Origin: Methyloglobulus sp.
GTDB taxonomy: Bacteria > Pseudomonadota > Gammaproteobacteria > Methylococcales > Methylomonadaceae
Assembly (NCBI GenBank): GCA_013140405.1
Contig: JABFSV010000372.1
Location: forward strand, 1-10,052
Direction: 5' to 3'
Length of the DNA stretch: 10,052 nt
In this document: one piece after another, positions 1 to 7,405 of the stretch
How positions within the stretch are numbered: the stretch's first letter is position 1
Layout: every line of letters starts with the position of its first letter
Translations under genes and position numbers: made by a program
The notes under the pieces: model-generated
The model's input: the letters and a program-made list of their open reading frames with translations, nothing else
The model's database searches: none
Told to the model about the DNA's origin: nothing

Positions 1-546
1 AGTGAACTCCAATCATTAACAGTTAGCGAGTTTATTGAACGGGGCAGGGCGTTCTGTCCTGTGTTGGCACAGCACATTAAGAGTCATGCGGTCACATGGC
101 TATTGGTTATCGCCATGTATATGCTTATACGTGCCAACTACCGTCTAGCGATTAACCAAACCCCAAGCCTGCCATATAACTTGTTCCTGATACACCTTAA
201 TGACAAGGTGGAAACAGGTGGATTGATTGCGTTCAAGTCGCATCATATTGAACCCTATCCAGACGGATATATGTTCGTGAAGCGTATTGTTGCATCCGCA
301 GGGGAAATCGTGATCAAAAAACGACGGAATTTTGTGGTCGGCGACCAGACGTTGGTTGGCAAGGAGATTGGCTTGAGCAAAAAGCGGCTGTACCCGAACG
401 ACGAATTGCACGAGGGTAAAAACATCATTCAGCCTAGGAAATATTTCGTGGCAGGTGACCATGAGTACAGCCTGGATTCCCGTTATGACCTGCTTGGATT
501 GGTGGATGAAAGCGATGTCATTGGCCGTGCCTACCCGATTTTTTAA
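1..546 (+). CDS. traF: TraF/TrhF-type conjugative signal peptidase (S26), possibly 5'-partial
   Basis: This is a membrane-anchored serine peptidase of family S26, the type that matures pilin or other secreted parts of a conjugation machine at the periplasmic face. Numbering from the GTG at 61 (161 residues), one N-terminal membrane segment lies at about 11-24. The catalytic serine is Ser36 in PSLPYNLFLI, the general-base lysine is Lys74 in FVKRIVASAG, and the conserved late box is GDHEYSLDSR at 132-141. Length is normal for the family. The frame is open without a stop back to base 1 (residues such as FIERGRAFCPVL precede the GTG). The GTG has only a poorly spaced purine run (41-49), so the real start may lie outside the window. 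The 3' end overlaps the next gene by about 32 bases, which points to coupled translation. The peptidase assignment is firm; the exact start is not. Note that TraF of the F plasmid is an unrelated thioredoxin-like protein. Confidence 0.88.
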   Translation, partial: SELQSLTVSEFIERGRAFCPVLAQHIKSHAVTWLLVIAMYMLIRANYRLAINQTPSLPYNLFLIHLNDKVETGGLIAFKSHHIEPYPDGYMFVKRIVASAGEIVIKKRRNFVVGDQTLVGKEIGLSKKRLYPNDELHEGKNIIQPRKYFVAGDHEYSLDSRYDLLGLVDESDVIGRAYPIF

Positions 547-1687
547 GGCCTACCTAGCAGTGCTGACACTGCACCTGTCATCCTCAATCGTGAATGCGGG
601 CGAGGATGATTTTTTTCTTAAGGAACTTGTAAAAGAACAAGAGCCGAAGATAAACCACCAGCCACCAGATTGGCTGAAAACAAAACCCACCAAACTCAAC
701 CCGGTATTTGAGCAGCTTTTGAGGGAGGGAAACCAAGGACGGCAAATCCGAGGCAATGGTGTTGCCGAGATAGAAAATACACAAAACGCCAGAAAAGAAA
801 TTAAAGGCCGGTGGATATTCGTGTCCATGGGGATGCCAGATCAAGAACTGAAAGCCGCAGCCGAGGAAGCGACTGCAACACAATCAATCTTGGTGTTTCG
901 CGGTGTGGAACAGGGTGGCGATACAGGCACTATCACGAAACGCTTGTATGAAACCGTAAAAAATATGAAGCTGATGCCAGCTTCCGTCATCGATCCCACT
1001 TTATTCACCCGGTTCAATGTCAATGCTGTACCTACGATGGTTGAAACAAACGATAAAGGTGAAACAAGAACTGCTCGTGGTATGCCTGGGTTCAACTGGA
1101 TGTCCAAACAAGAACCTGGAGATTTGGGGCAACGTGGTGCCATATTTGGCATTGTAGAACCCGACATGATCGAGGAAATGCAGCGTAGGATGCGAGAGTA
1201 TGATTGGGCAAAAGAAAAACAACATGCCATCGACAATTTCTGGGCAAGCCAAAAAGATTCTGTCAGCCTGCCAACCGCAGAAAAAAATAGAGAACGGCTT
1301 ATTGACACATCCGTTGTGTCGTCACAAGACATTTACCACCCTGACGGTAGGTTGATTGTAAAAAAAGGCCAAAAGATTAATCCGCAGGCGATTATGCCCA
1401 TGCGCCATGCCTATATCCTGTTTGATGCCACCAGCAAGAAACAAGTCGAAGTCGCCAAAAAGGTGGGCGATGAGTTGCTGAAAAAACAAAACCCCGTCGT
1501 TTACCTGTTTTCGAAAATGGATCACGAAAACGGATGGGATCACTATAACCTGACACAGGAAACCCTGAATGCGCCTATCTACAAACTTAACCAAACCATT
1601 GTTGACAGGTTCAAGATTAGGGCGTTGCCGTCCTTGGTTGAAGGTGAAGGCGTTGCCGTTAAAGTGACAGAATTTGACAGCAGATAA
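515..1687 (+). CDS. traW: TrbC-TraW fusion, F-type pilus assembly protein
   Basis: This is a periplasmic pilus-assembly protein joining two proteins that are separate in the F plasmid. From the ATG at 515 it has 390 residues: a signal peptide (about 1-28, hydrophobic stretch then VNA before GED), a charged linker, and a TrbC-type domain at about 98-215. The TrbC part has the markers IFVSMGMPD, ILVFRGV and VIDPTLFTRFNVNAVPTMV. A TraW-type domain follows at about 265-388, with HPDGRLIVKKGQKINP and FKIRALPSLVE. Both halves look like thioredoxin-like folds that keep the proline loop (VPT, LPS) but lack a CXXC, so redox activity is unlikely. The frame is open from 455, but 515 gives a clean signal peptide and has GGTGGA at 501-506; the ATG at 506 is an alternative. 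The fused arrangement is known for R27- and SXT-type systems. The gene is followed 8 bases later by traU. Confidence 0.9.
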   Translation: MSLAVPTRFFKAYLAVLTLHLSSSIVNAGEDDFFLKELVKEQEPKINHQPPDWLKTKPTKLNPVFEQLLREGNQGRQIRGNGVAEIENTQNARKEIKGRWIFVSMGMPDQELKAAAEEATATQSILVFRGVEQGGDTGTITKRLYETVKNMKLMPASVIDPTLFTRFNVNAVPTMVETNDKGETRTARGMPGFNWMSKQEPGDLGQRGAIFGIVEPDMIEEMQRRMREYDWAKEKQHAIDNFWASQKDSVSLPTAEKNRERLIDTSVVSSQDIYHPDGRLIVKKGQKINPQAIMPMRHAYILFDATSKKQVEVAKKVGDELLKKQNPVVYLFSKMDHENGWDHYNLTQETLNAPIYKLNQTIVDRFKIRALPSLVEGEGVAVKVTEFDSR

Positions 1688-1695
1688 CTGAACTG

Positions 1696-2754
1696 ATGCG
1701 TTTTTTAATTTCTATCTTCCTTTGTATTTCCATCCTGTGTTTCCAAATGGAAAGCTGCGCGGTTACCACGACCACCTCATCAAAAGCCATCAGCGCCGCT
1801 GATTTACTTTGCCCGGATGCCGACTTCTGGGGCGAAAAAATGCTGACTGGCGTTTGTTGGTCATGCCTGTTCCCTATCCGATTGGGTGGTTTTTCACTTT
1901 CAGACGGCGATGTCCCGGATGGCGCTACGGAAGAAACGCTTTGCGAATGCGATGCAAAGGGGTTGCCGGACATTGGCATCACGGGCGGGGCATGGCTACC
2001 GGCACGGCTGATTGAGGTGGTCAGGAAACCGTACTGTTCACCTATTCTGGGCGGCACGTCATTCAACAAGGGTGTCAGGTTGTGGGGTGGACGTAAAGAA
2101 GTGGAAGGGGACGGCACAGATAAGACCTACTACAACTACCATTACTGGGCGTTTCCCCTTTACATGATCTTGCAGCTTTTTGTCCAGAACAACTGCAATG
2201 CCGGTGGAGTCAGAAACCTTGACATGATGTACATGTCGGAATTAGACCCAACCTGGAATATAGACGAGCTGGCCTTCTTCATGAATCCCGAAGCTGTCCT
2301 GTTTGCGAATCCACTGGCGGTTGCGGCCTGCACGGTGGACTGCGCCACCACGACCATATCAAAAAAGCCCTTGGCATCATTGTATTGGTGTGCCGGTTGC
2401 TGGGGCAACCTTTACCCGTTCACCGGCAATATAGCGTCGGATGGCTCGCCTCCCAGGGACACCAGCCTGTTGACTGCGAGAGTGTTGGCATCCCTGCACC
2501 GCAAGGGTTTGGCGCACAAAACCTATGGCGATGATGCCCTATGTTCCGGGCAAATTTATCCGATGCTCCCAAAGCAGCAATACAAATTAAGCACGCTATT
2601 CCCTATCGCAGAAGCCAGCGGCAAGTGTTGCCATTGGATAGGTGAATCATCATTCAAATGGGGCGAATTCAGGACGATCCCAGGGACTGGCGAAGATTAC
2701 GTGTACCTGTTGTGGAGGTACACCGATTGCTGCCTGAATGGGAATGGCAAATAG
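1696..2754 (+). CDS. traU: TraU, F-type conjugation periplasmic protein
   Basis: TraU is a cysteine-rich periplasmic protein of F-type transfer systems, needed for DNA transfer and for full pilus or mating-pore assembly. The 352-residue product has a signal peptide (about 1-21, IFLCISILCFQ core). Clear TraU motifs are GVCWSCLFPIRLGG at 52-65, LCECD at 82-86, WLPARLIEVVRKPYCSPILGG within 100-120, and WCAGCWGNLYPFTGN at 231-245. After the signal region I count 16 cysteines, many in close pairs (54/57, 83/85, 232/235, 311/312, 345/346), so it must depend on periplasmic disulfide formation. Length fits the family (about 330-350). The start sits 8 bases after the traW stop with only a weak ribosome site, so translation is probably coupled. 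The neighbours on both sides (traW, traN) are the standard partners. Confidence 0.95.
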   Translation: MRFLISIFLCISILCFQMESCAVTTTTSSKAISAADLLCPDADFWGEKMLTGVCWSCLFPIRLGGFSLSDGDVPDGATEETLCECDAKGLPDIGITGGAWLPARLIEVVRKPYCSPILGGTSFNKGVRLWGGRKEVEGDGTDKTYYNYHYWAFPLYMILQLFVQNNCNAGGVRNLDMMYMSELDPTWNIDELAFFMNPEAVLFANPLAVAACTVDCATTTISKKPLASLYWCAGCWGNLYPFTGNIASDGSPPRDTSLLTARVLASLHRKGLAHKTYGDDALCSGQIYPMLPKQQYKLSTLFPIAEASGKCCHWIGESSFKWGEFRTIPGTGEDYVYLLWRYTDCCLNGNGK

Positions 2755-2772
2755 TTGCGAGAAGTAGGGTTG

Positions 2773-5619
2773 ATGTGCAGCTATCTCAATAAACTAATAA
2801 CCTGGCTGTTGGTTGCCTGTTTGATAAATAACCCGGTTTACGCGGTGTACACAGCGACTGGCTTGATCTTCTTTACCCCATTCCCAGCCTTTGCCGATGC
2901 CTTTTTAGATCAGGTGATAAATGGGCAAAATCTAGGAAATTCCTTGCTGAAAGACTACAGCACCCCTGTAGTAGATCCCATCACAGGAACCATGAGCTTG
3001 ACCAATGGCAAGGTGGCTGGGCAATCGGTGCAACAAAATGGACTGTTCCAGGAAATCCAACCAGGGTCTATGGATGGTATTGCGGCTTCCTACGGCGATG
3101 ACGTAGCGTTCGGAAACCAGGTCAACAATGGCATCGGTGCGCTGACATCAGGCACATCAACGCACGCGAAGGCATACCAGACCTTATTGGGGGCCAATAC
3201 GTCGATGCCGGACGTTTCCAGGAACCCGATATGGACTGTCTCAGATGATGTTTTCACATTGAAGTCGCCGCTCATCAGCGATCTTTTCTCTGGATGCACA
3301 AAAACCACGGATTACTCGCAAACGTCGTGTCCTGCCCATGTGCCGGAATTAAAGACCTGCAAGAAAACGCTGGGCACCCAGTCGTGTACGGTGACCCGTC
3401 ACGTTGCTGATGCGCGGACTAACGAAAAGAATATCCAGTTCATTTCATCCGCCGATCCACCACAACTGCCAAGCACGATCCATGACATTATTTTTTCCAA
3501 TGTGCTTGATACCGTCAACTTAACGATAGGCATTCCCTGGGACTATGATCCTGGCAGTAGTGGCTGCTATTTTTGGGATTGGACAATGAATATAGCCGTC
3601 ACTGACCCAACCAAAATCAGGAGCGCCCTGCTGACGCATGTAGTGGGTGATGGTGGCATCACAGTAATTATTGATGGGAAGACCGTATGGAGCAACGGAA
3701 ACGGTGCTTGTGTACACGATGCGTGGAGCATGGATCCAAACTTGAGCATATTGCCTTACCTTACGGCAGGAAGCCATAACATAACCGTCAGGATAACGTC
3801 TGACGACAACAGGACAAAAACAGTGCCTGATGGCGGCACCCATTTTGTCATTAAACAAATTCCTGATTTCACCGAAACCATCACTGATTTTCCGGCAGGT
3901 TGCCGCCAGCGCCTGTTTGCCACATGGCCTCCCACTAACACGGCACCACAACCCTGGGTGTCCAGCGGTTCTATCAACGAACAAGCCTCCAATGAGTGGT
4001 GGCAATGTACGGACGCGTCAAATTCTAGGACATTCGGGTCAATTACAGTGACACCTGGCACATTCGGGCAATATTTAACGCCGATTTTGCCGAGTCCGCC
4101 GCTGTCGCCACCCGCGCCTATTTGTTACAGTGCAGAAACAAGATTGCCGGGAAGTATTTCCCTGCCGTGCTTTACGGACTTGAATGGGTTTGTGCAATGT
4201 CCAAAACCCACATTCAATAATTCCGCACATACCAGTTGTGATCCCATAGCGTCCAACCCAAACTGTGCGTGGGTGGGAGAGAAGTGCGCGGAAGGGGCGA
4301 TTAGCCCTGTTACCGGAACTTGTGCCGAATTTATTGAAACCTATGATTGCGGAACAACTAAGCCAGGACTGTGTGACCAGGCCAACACGCATGAACAAAC
4401 CATTTGCGACAGTGGTATCCGGTGCATGGGCGGTGAATGTGTTGACCAGGCAACCGAATCCAACAATGACTTTATCCGGGCGGCGACAGCATTACAGCTA
4501 CTGAACCAAGTACAACAAAGCAATGGTTGTGATGCGGCAAAAGGTGATTGCTTGATATTTAACGGCGAACCGATGGTATGCCAGATGGCTGATTTGTCGG
4601 TGTTGGGCAGTGTGGATTGCTGCAATATGCCTATCCAGGGCAGTTGGATCCAATATATGCAACTGGCATTGAACTCATGGGAACTTGCAGATGCGTCCGT
4701 AGAAGAATATGCCCTTGAGCAATTTGGCATGGAAGCAACCAACGCACAAGGGGCTTGGCACTTGGTGACTGCGGACACCGTATTCAGTACGCCATTCACA
4801 ACGGTGGCAGAGACGTGGACGAAAATTACCGAACCATTCACTTCCATGTATGATTCGGTCGTGAGCGAGTTTTCTGCCGACATATTATCAACGGCAGGTA
4901 TCGCCGACCTACAGGCCCAAGCAATGCAGTGGATGTCCACCTGGGTAGTTGAAAATTTCGGCGCACAAGCGGGGGAAGCGATGTTTTCGTATTCGGTTGC
5001 GCCTGTCACAGATGCCGCTGGCAATGTGCTACAAGAAGGGGTGGCAACAGGTATGTCCGAAATGTTGGCATCAATCATCAACGTTGTCGGAATAATCTAC
5101 GCGATTTACCAGATAGCCAAAATGGTAGTCCAGCTGATTTTTGCATGCACGGAGGAGGAAGCCAAGCTCAACATGCTGAAAGAGCAAAAGCTATGCACTA
5201 ATCCTGGAGAAATTGGCGATTATTGTTCGGCATCGTTCCTTTTTGGGTGCATAGCCAGAAAGGAAGCCTATTGCTGTTTCAGCAGCCCCTTTGCCCGTAT
5301 TTTCCAACAACAAGCCAGGCCACAACTGGGCATCAATTTCGGACTTCCAAAGACTCCAAGTTGCGATGGGCTTTCGGTCAAACAGGTATCAACCCTAGAT
5401 TTCGACAAGATGGACTTTAGCGAATGGATCAACATGATGAAAGGTGCGAACCAGCTTCCGATAGACGGCGCTTCTGCCAACACGATGTTTAGCGTTGGGG
5501 CGGTGACAACCAGCAACATACCCGGCGCCACTCGCCAAAATGCACAGGACAAGCTCGATAAGCAAACGGATGGCAGCAATATTGACGATATCAGGCAATA
5601 CTTGCTGAATAACCTATAG
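2773..5619 (+). CDS. traN: TraN, mating-pair stabilisation protein (long form)
   Basis: TraN is an outer-membrane, cysteine-rich protein that stabilises contact between donor and recipient cells. I chose the ATG at 2773 (948 residues) over the TTG at 2755 because GAGAAG lies 8 bases upstream and the signal peptide then begins cleanly (cleavage near VYA at 24 or AFA at 41). The N-terminal part (about 45-170) has few cysteines. Residues about 237-362 look like a beta-sandwich insertion. Residues 440-620 are a dense cysteine region. A hydrophobic stretch lies at about 764-791. The C-terminal signature covers about 807-890 (CTNPGEIGDYC, FGCIARKEAYCCF, ARIFQQQARPQLG, FDKMDFSEW). I count about 32 cysteines in the mature protein. 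It is much longer than F TraN (about 600 residues) and resembles the long TraN/TrhN forms of R27/SXT-type elements. It is the last conjugation gene in view. Confidence 0.93.
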   Translation: MCSYLNKLITWLLVACLINNPVYAVYTATGLIFFTPFPAFADAFLDQVINGQNLGNSLLKDYSTPVVDPITGTMSLTNGKVAGQSVQQNGLFQEIQPGSMDGIAASYGDDVAFGNQVNNGIGALTSGTSTHAKAYQTLLGANTSMPDVSRNPIWTVSDDVFTLKSPLISDLFSGCTKTTDYSQTSCPAHVPELKTCKKTLGTQSCTVTRHVADARTNEKNIQFISSADPPQLPSTIHDIIFSNVLDTVNLTIGIPWDYDPGSSGCYFWDWTMNIAVTDPTKIRSALLTHVVGDGGITVIIDGKTVWSNGNGACVHDAWSMDPNLSILPYLTAGSHNITVRITSDDNRTKTVPDGGTHFVIKQIPDFTETITDFPAGCRQRLFATWPPTNTAPQPWVSSGSINEQASNEWWQCTDASNSRTFGSITVTPGTFGQYLTPILPSPPLSPPAPICYSAETRLPGSISLPCFTDLNGFVQCPKPTFNNSAHTSCDPIASNPNCAWVGEKCAEGAISPVTGTCAEFIETYDCGTTKPGLCDQANTHEQTICDSGIRCMGGECVDQATESNNDFIRAATALQLLNQVQQSNGCDAAKGDCLIFNGEPMVCQMADLSVLGSVDCCNMPIQGSWIQYMQLALNSWELADASVEEYALEQFGMEATNAQGAWHLVTADTVFSTPFTTVAETWTKITEPFTSMYDSVVSEFSADILSTAGIADLQAQAMQWMSTWVVENFGAQAGEAMFSYSVAPVTDAAGNVLQEGVATGMSEMLASIINVVGIIYAIYQIAKMVVQLIFACTEEEAKLNMLKEQKLCTNPGEIGDYCSASFLFGCIARKEAYCCFSSPFARIFQQQARPQLGINFGLPKTPSCDGLSVKQVSTLDFDKMDFSEWINMMKGANQLPIDGASANTMFSVGAVTTSNIPGATRQNAQDKLDKQTDGSNIDDIRQYLLNNL

Positions 5620-5895
5620 GGTATTGGTCAACGATGTAGCGCTATAATCAAGGGTGGGCAGGCGGTTTTGCCCACCCGACTTATCGCCTTCGGGCAGCGT
5701 CCAGACACAATGCAAATGATCGGGCAAAACCACCCAGGCATCAATGTAAAAAGGCCAGCGTTTGCGGGTTTCCTTGACCGCTTGGCTCAGGGTCTCTATA
5801 TGCCGGGTCAAAAGGTCATTGGGGTGTCTTTCCAGCAGGTTGACGGTAAAAAAGTAAGTCCCGCCAGGGATGCGGTAACGGCGATAGTCAGGCAT
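5614..5895 (-). pseudogene. Truncated REP-associated tyrosine transposase (RAYT)
   Basis: This is the N-terminal half of a RAYT, a single-domain HUH/Y1 relative of IS200 transposases that acts on REP palindromes. The ATG at 5893-5895 has GAGG at 5903-5906, 7 bases away, and begins MPDYRRYRIPGGTYFFTVNL, a very typical RAYT start. The HUH pair His60-Leu61-His62 is present in VVLPDHLHCVWTLPEGD. Family similarity stops at Asp71 (base 5683). Full RAYTs run to about 150-180 residues and carry the catalytic tyrosine in the missing part. The remaining codons (KSGGQNRLPTL...) simply read through a REP-like hairpin and stop at 5614-5616, just inside the 3' end of traN. The product would have 93 residues and should be inactive. 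The gene is convergent with traN. Confidence 0.85.
5652..5677. repeat. REP-like palindrome at the RAYT break
   Basis: A perfect 9-bp stem GGGTGGGCA (5652-5660) pairs with TGCCCACCC (5669-5677) around an 8-base loop. There is no run of T on either side, so it does not look like an ordinary terminator, although it lies between the convergent ends of traN and the RAYT relic and might protect or stop either transcript. It sits 5 bases beyond the point where RAYT similarity ends. REP palindromes are the known substrates of RAYT proteins, so its presence here fits that relationship. It might equally be only debris of the event that cut the gene. Confidence 0.7.
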
Positions 5896-5913
5896 TGTTA
5901 ATCCTCGATGGAC

Positions 5914-5928
5914 ACATTGTAACAATGT
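5914..5928. repeat. Short perfect inverted repeat upstream of the RAYT relic
   Basis: ACATTGT (5914-5920) and ACAATGT (5922-5928) form a perfect 7-bp inverted repeat with one central base, about 18 bases before the RAYT start codon. It could be an operator-like site, a small hairpin in the RAYT leader, or chance. Nothing else identifies it. Confidence 0.45.
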
Positions 5929-5964
5929 ACCGCCATTTCCAAACCACCAACAAGATTAAAGTGT

Positions 5965-6045
5965 ATAGGGCGCAATAGCATAGCGTATTGCGCCGAACGA
6001 TGGTGGCACACATGCGGTGCAATACGCTATGCTATTGCACCCTAT
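5965..6045. repeat. Long inverted repeat of two hairpins (BIME-like pair)
   Basis: The left arm 5965-5995 and right arm 6015-6045 are reverse complements over 31 bases with two mismatches, separated by 19 bases. Each arm is itself a hairpin. In the left arm GGCGCAATA (5969-5977) pairs with TATTGCGCC (5986-5994). In the right arm GGTGCAATA (6016-6024) pairs with TATTGCACC (6033-6041). The two mismatches between the arms are C/T and G/A, and together they swap a C-G pair for a T-A pair inside the hairpin. Head-to-head paired palindromes are the usual layout of bacterial interspersed mosaic elements. The right arm covers the stop codon (6042-6044) of the PepSY gene. It could also limit transcription past that gene, but there is no T-tract. 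Confidence 0.85.
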
Positions 6046-7298
6046 GGATTGATGATTGATTGCGCCTTACCGGGTTGCCGAGATTTGTGTGAGCGGTAGG
6101 CGTTGCGCTTTTGCAGCCACCGGATCACCCCGGTCACAAACAGCACTGGGCAAGCAAGGCCGCTTAGGAATACTAAAATACGCCCCGTCCAACCGAAGGC
6201 CTGACCTGAATGCAGCGGCCATTGCCATTGTGTAAAAACATCGCCTGCGCTGCCAGTAATTGGGTCTGCAACATGTAATATTTTTCCGGTAAATTGATCG
6301 ACACTAAATTTGCGTGTATCAATAACAAATCTACTAAGACTGGGGATTTCTTTATGCTCAAAAACATAAACCCCTGTCTCCTCAGATGGCATATAAAAAC
6401 CGTGCAAGCGGCCTTCGCCTTTTTTATTTGTCATTATTTCTGCAATACTTGCTGGGCTAAGCGGAAGCTCATCAGGTCGGCGGGTAGAATTCATACTAAA
6501 AGGGTCGGTTACTGGTGAGAAACGTTCCACTAGCCATTTGAATTCCTCACCAAGATTCATTGAAAAACCGGAAAACAATACCGCAAGAAGCACTATTGTC
6601 GAATAAAAACCAAAGGTTTTATGTAAGTCAAAATTAAACCGTTCAGGACTGGCATTGCGCTTAAGGGATAATGCTTGTCGCCACTTACCTGTCAATGGCC
6701 ACCAAAGAATAAGGCCAGTGAATACGGAAATGATAAAAAAGACACTCAAAATCCCAATTATGAAGATGCCAGCCTCACCAAAAAGGAATCTATAATGTAA
6801 ATTGAAAATAAATCCCATTAAAGTAGACCTGTTAATTTTAAGGGGATTAATCGAAGCATAAAAATTTCGCATACCCGTTACTTTTGCGGTGTAGGGGTTC
6901 ACAAATATATTAGGGTAGGTTTGGTCTTCATCAGGTTTTGTTTTCGCTTTGTACCAAAAGCAAAACACAGTGTCATTATTACGCGGATAAATAACCGCAT
7001 AAAGTTTTGCATCTGGCGGCCTAACAGCTTCAGCAGTAGTAAATATTTCCTGTAAAGGACGGTAATTTATTCCGTATTCGTTGGGTGTAGAAACAATCAA
7101 CATCTCAGAGTTTAACCATTCATCTATTTCTGTCCAAAACACCAAGATGCTTCCGGTTAATCCTATTACCGCTAGGATAAGACCTAGCGATAATCCTAGA
7201 TATAAATGCACATCCAGCCAGAATTTTCGTCGGCCTTTAAGCATGGATAAACGATTGACTTTTCTTACTACGCCATAATCTTTATAAGCTGAACACAT
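6042..7298 (-). CDS. PepSY-TM protein, likely FoxB-like siderophore reductase
   Basis: This is an inner-membrane protein of the PepSY-associated TM family (418 residues), commonly found beside siderophore receptors. Four membrane helices are visible at about 32-55, 174-200, 230-248 and 372-394, with periplasmic PepSY-like segments between helices 1 and 2 and between 3 and 4. Histidines typical of the family sit at or next to helices: His31 (DVHLYLGL), His168 (NLHYRF), His226 (DLHKTFGFYS) and His363 (PLHSGQAFGW). In FoxB of Pseudomonas such histidines hold two hemes that reduce ferric siderophores. A similar role here is inference. The start is uncertain: neither the ATG at 7298 nor the ATG at 7244 (MLKGRRKFWLDVHLY) has a good ribosome site, and the latter would give 400 residues. 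The gene lies 107 bases after the receptor on the same strand. The last 180 bases are about 56 % GC, the rest about 39 %. Confidence 0.88.
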   Translation of the reverse strand: MCSAYKDYGVVRKVNRLSMLKGRRKFWLDVHLYLGLSLGLILAVIGLTGSILVFWTEIDEWLNSEMLIVSTPNEYGINYRPLQEIFTTAEAVRPPDAKLYAVIYPRNNDTVFCFWYKAKTKPDEDQTYPNIFVNPYTAKVTGMRNFYASINPLKINRSTLMGFIFNLHYRFLFGEAGIFIIGILSVFFIISVFTGLILWWPLTGKWRQALSLKRNASPERFNFDLHKTFGFYSTIVLLAVLFSGFSMNLGEEFKWLVERFSPVTDPFSMNSTRRPDELPLSPASIAEIMTNKKGEGRLHGFYMPSEETGVYVFEHKEIPSLSRFVIDTRKFSVDQFTGKILHVADPITGSAGDVFTQWQWPLHSGQAFGWTGRILVFLSGLACPVLFVTGVIRWLQKRNAYRSHKSRQPGKAQSIINP

Positions 7299-7361
7299 AG
7301 GTTTTAATCAGGGTATACGGACAGGGCTAGGGGAAACGAAATTTAACAAACTACCGTTAAA

Positions 7362-7391
7362 GCTGGGTTTAGGCTAATGCTTAAACCCAGC
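7362..7391 (-). terminator. Hairpin after the siderophore receptor gene
   Basis: A 10-bp perfect stem GCTGGGTTTA (7362-7371) / TAAACCCAGC (7382-7391) can extend by a G-T and two G-C pairs to a TAAT loop. On the - strand it is followed by CTTTAACGG, a weak T stretch. It lies 14 bases after the receptor stop and 63 bases before the PepSY gene. It may therefore be a leaky terminator that lowers PepSY expression relative to the receptor, or an RNA-stability hairpin. Confidence 0.6.
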
Positions 7392-7405
7392 CAACGGATT
7401 ACGGG

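Noticed and set aside
455..514. Longer N-terminus for the TrbC-TraW protein starting at 455
   Set aside because: It would overlap the peptidase gene by 92 bases and bury the signal peptide behind about 20 unlikely residues. The ATG at 515 has a purine-rich site and a clean signal peptide.
841..1332. A 163-codon open frame on the - strand inside traW
   Set aside because: It is antisense to the TrbC domain, whose motifs are unmistakable on the + strand. The antisense product has no recognisable motifs.
4341..5081. A 246-codon open frame on the - strand inside traN
   Set aside because: It is the shadow of the cysteine-rich, clearly coding + strand frame. Its own product shows no recognisable family pattern, and no promoter or ribosome site supports it.
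5652..5677. Ordinary rho-independent terminator for traN
   Set aside because: The hairpin is strong but neither strand has a T-tract after it, so a REP-like repeat is the better description. It may still affect transcription.
5620..6041. CRISPR array or complete insertion sequence in the repeat-rich junction
   Set aside because: There are no regularly spaced identical repeats, and the only transposase-like frame is truncated with no matching terminal repeats or target duplication visible.
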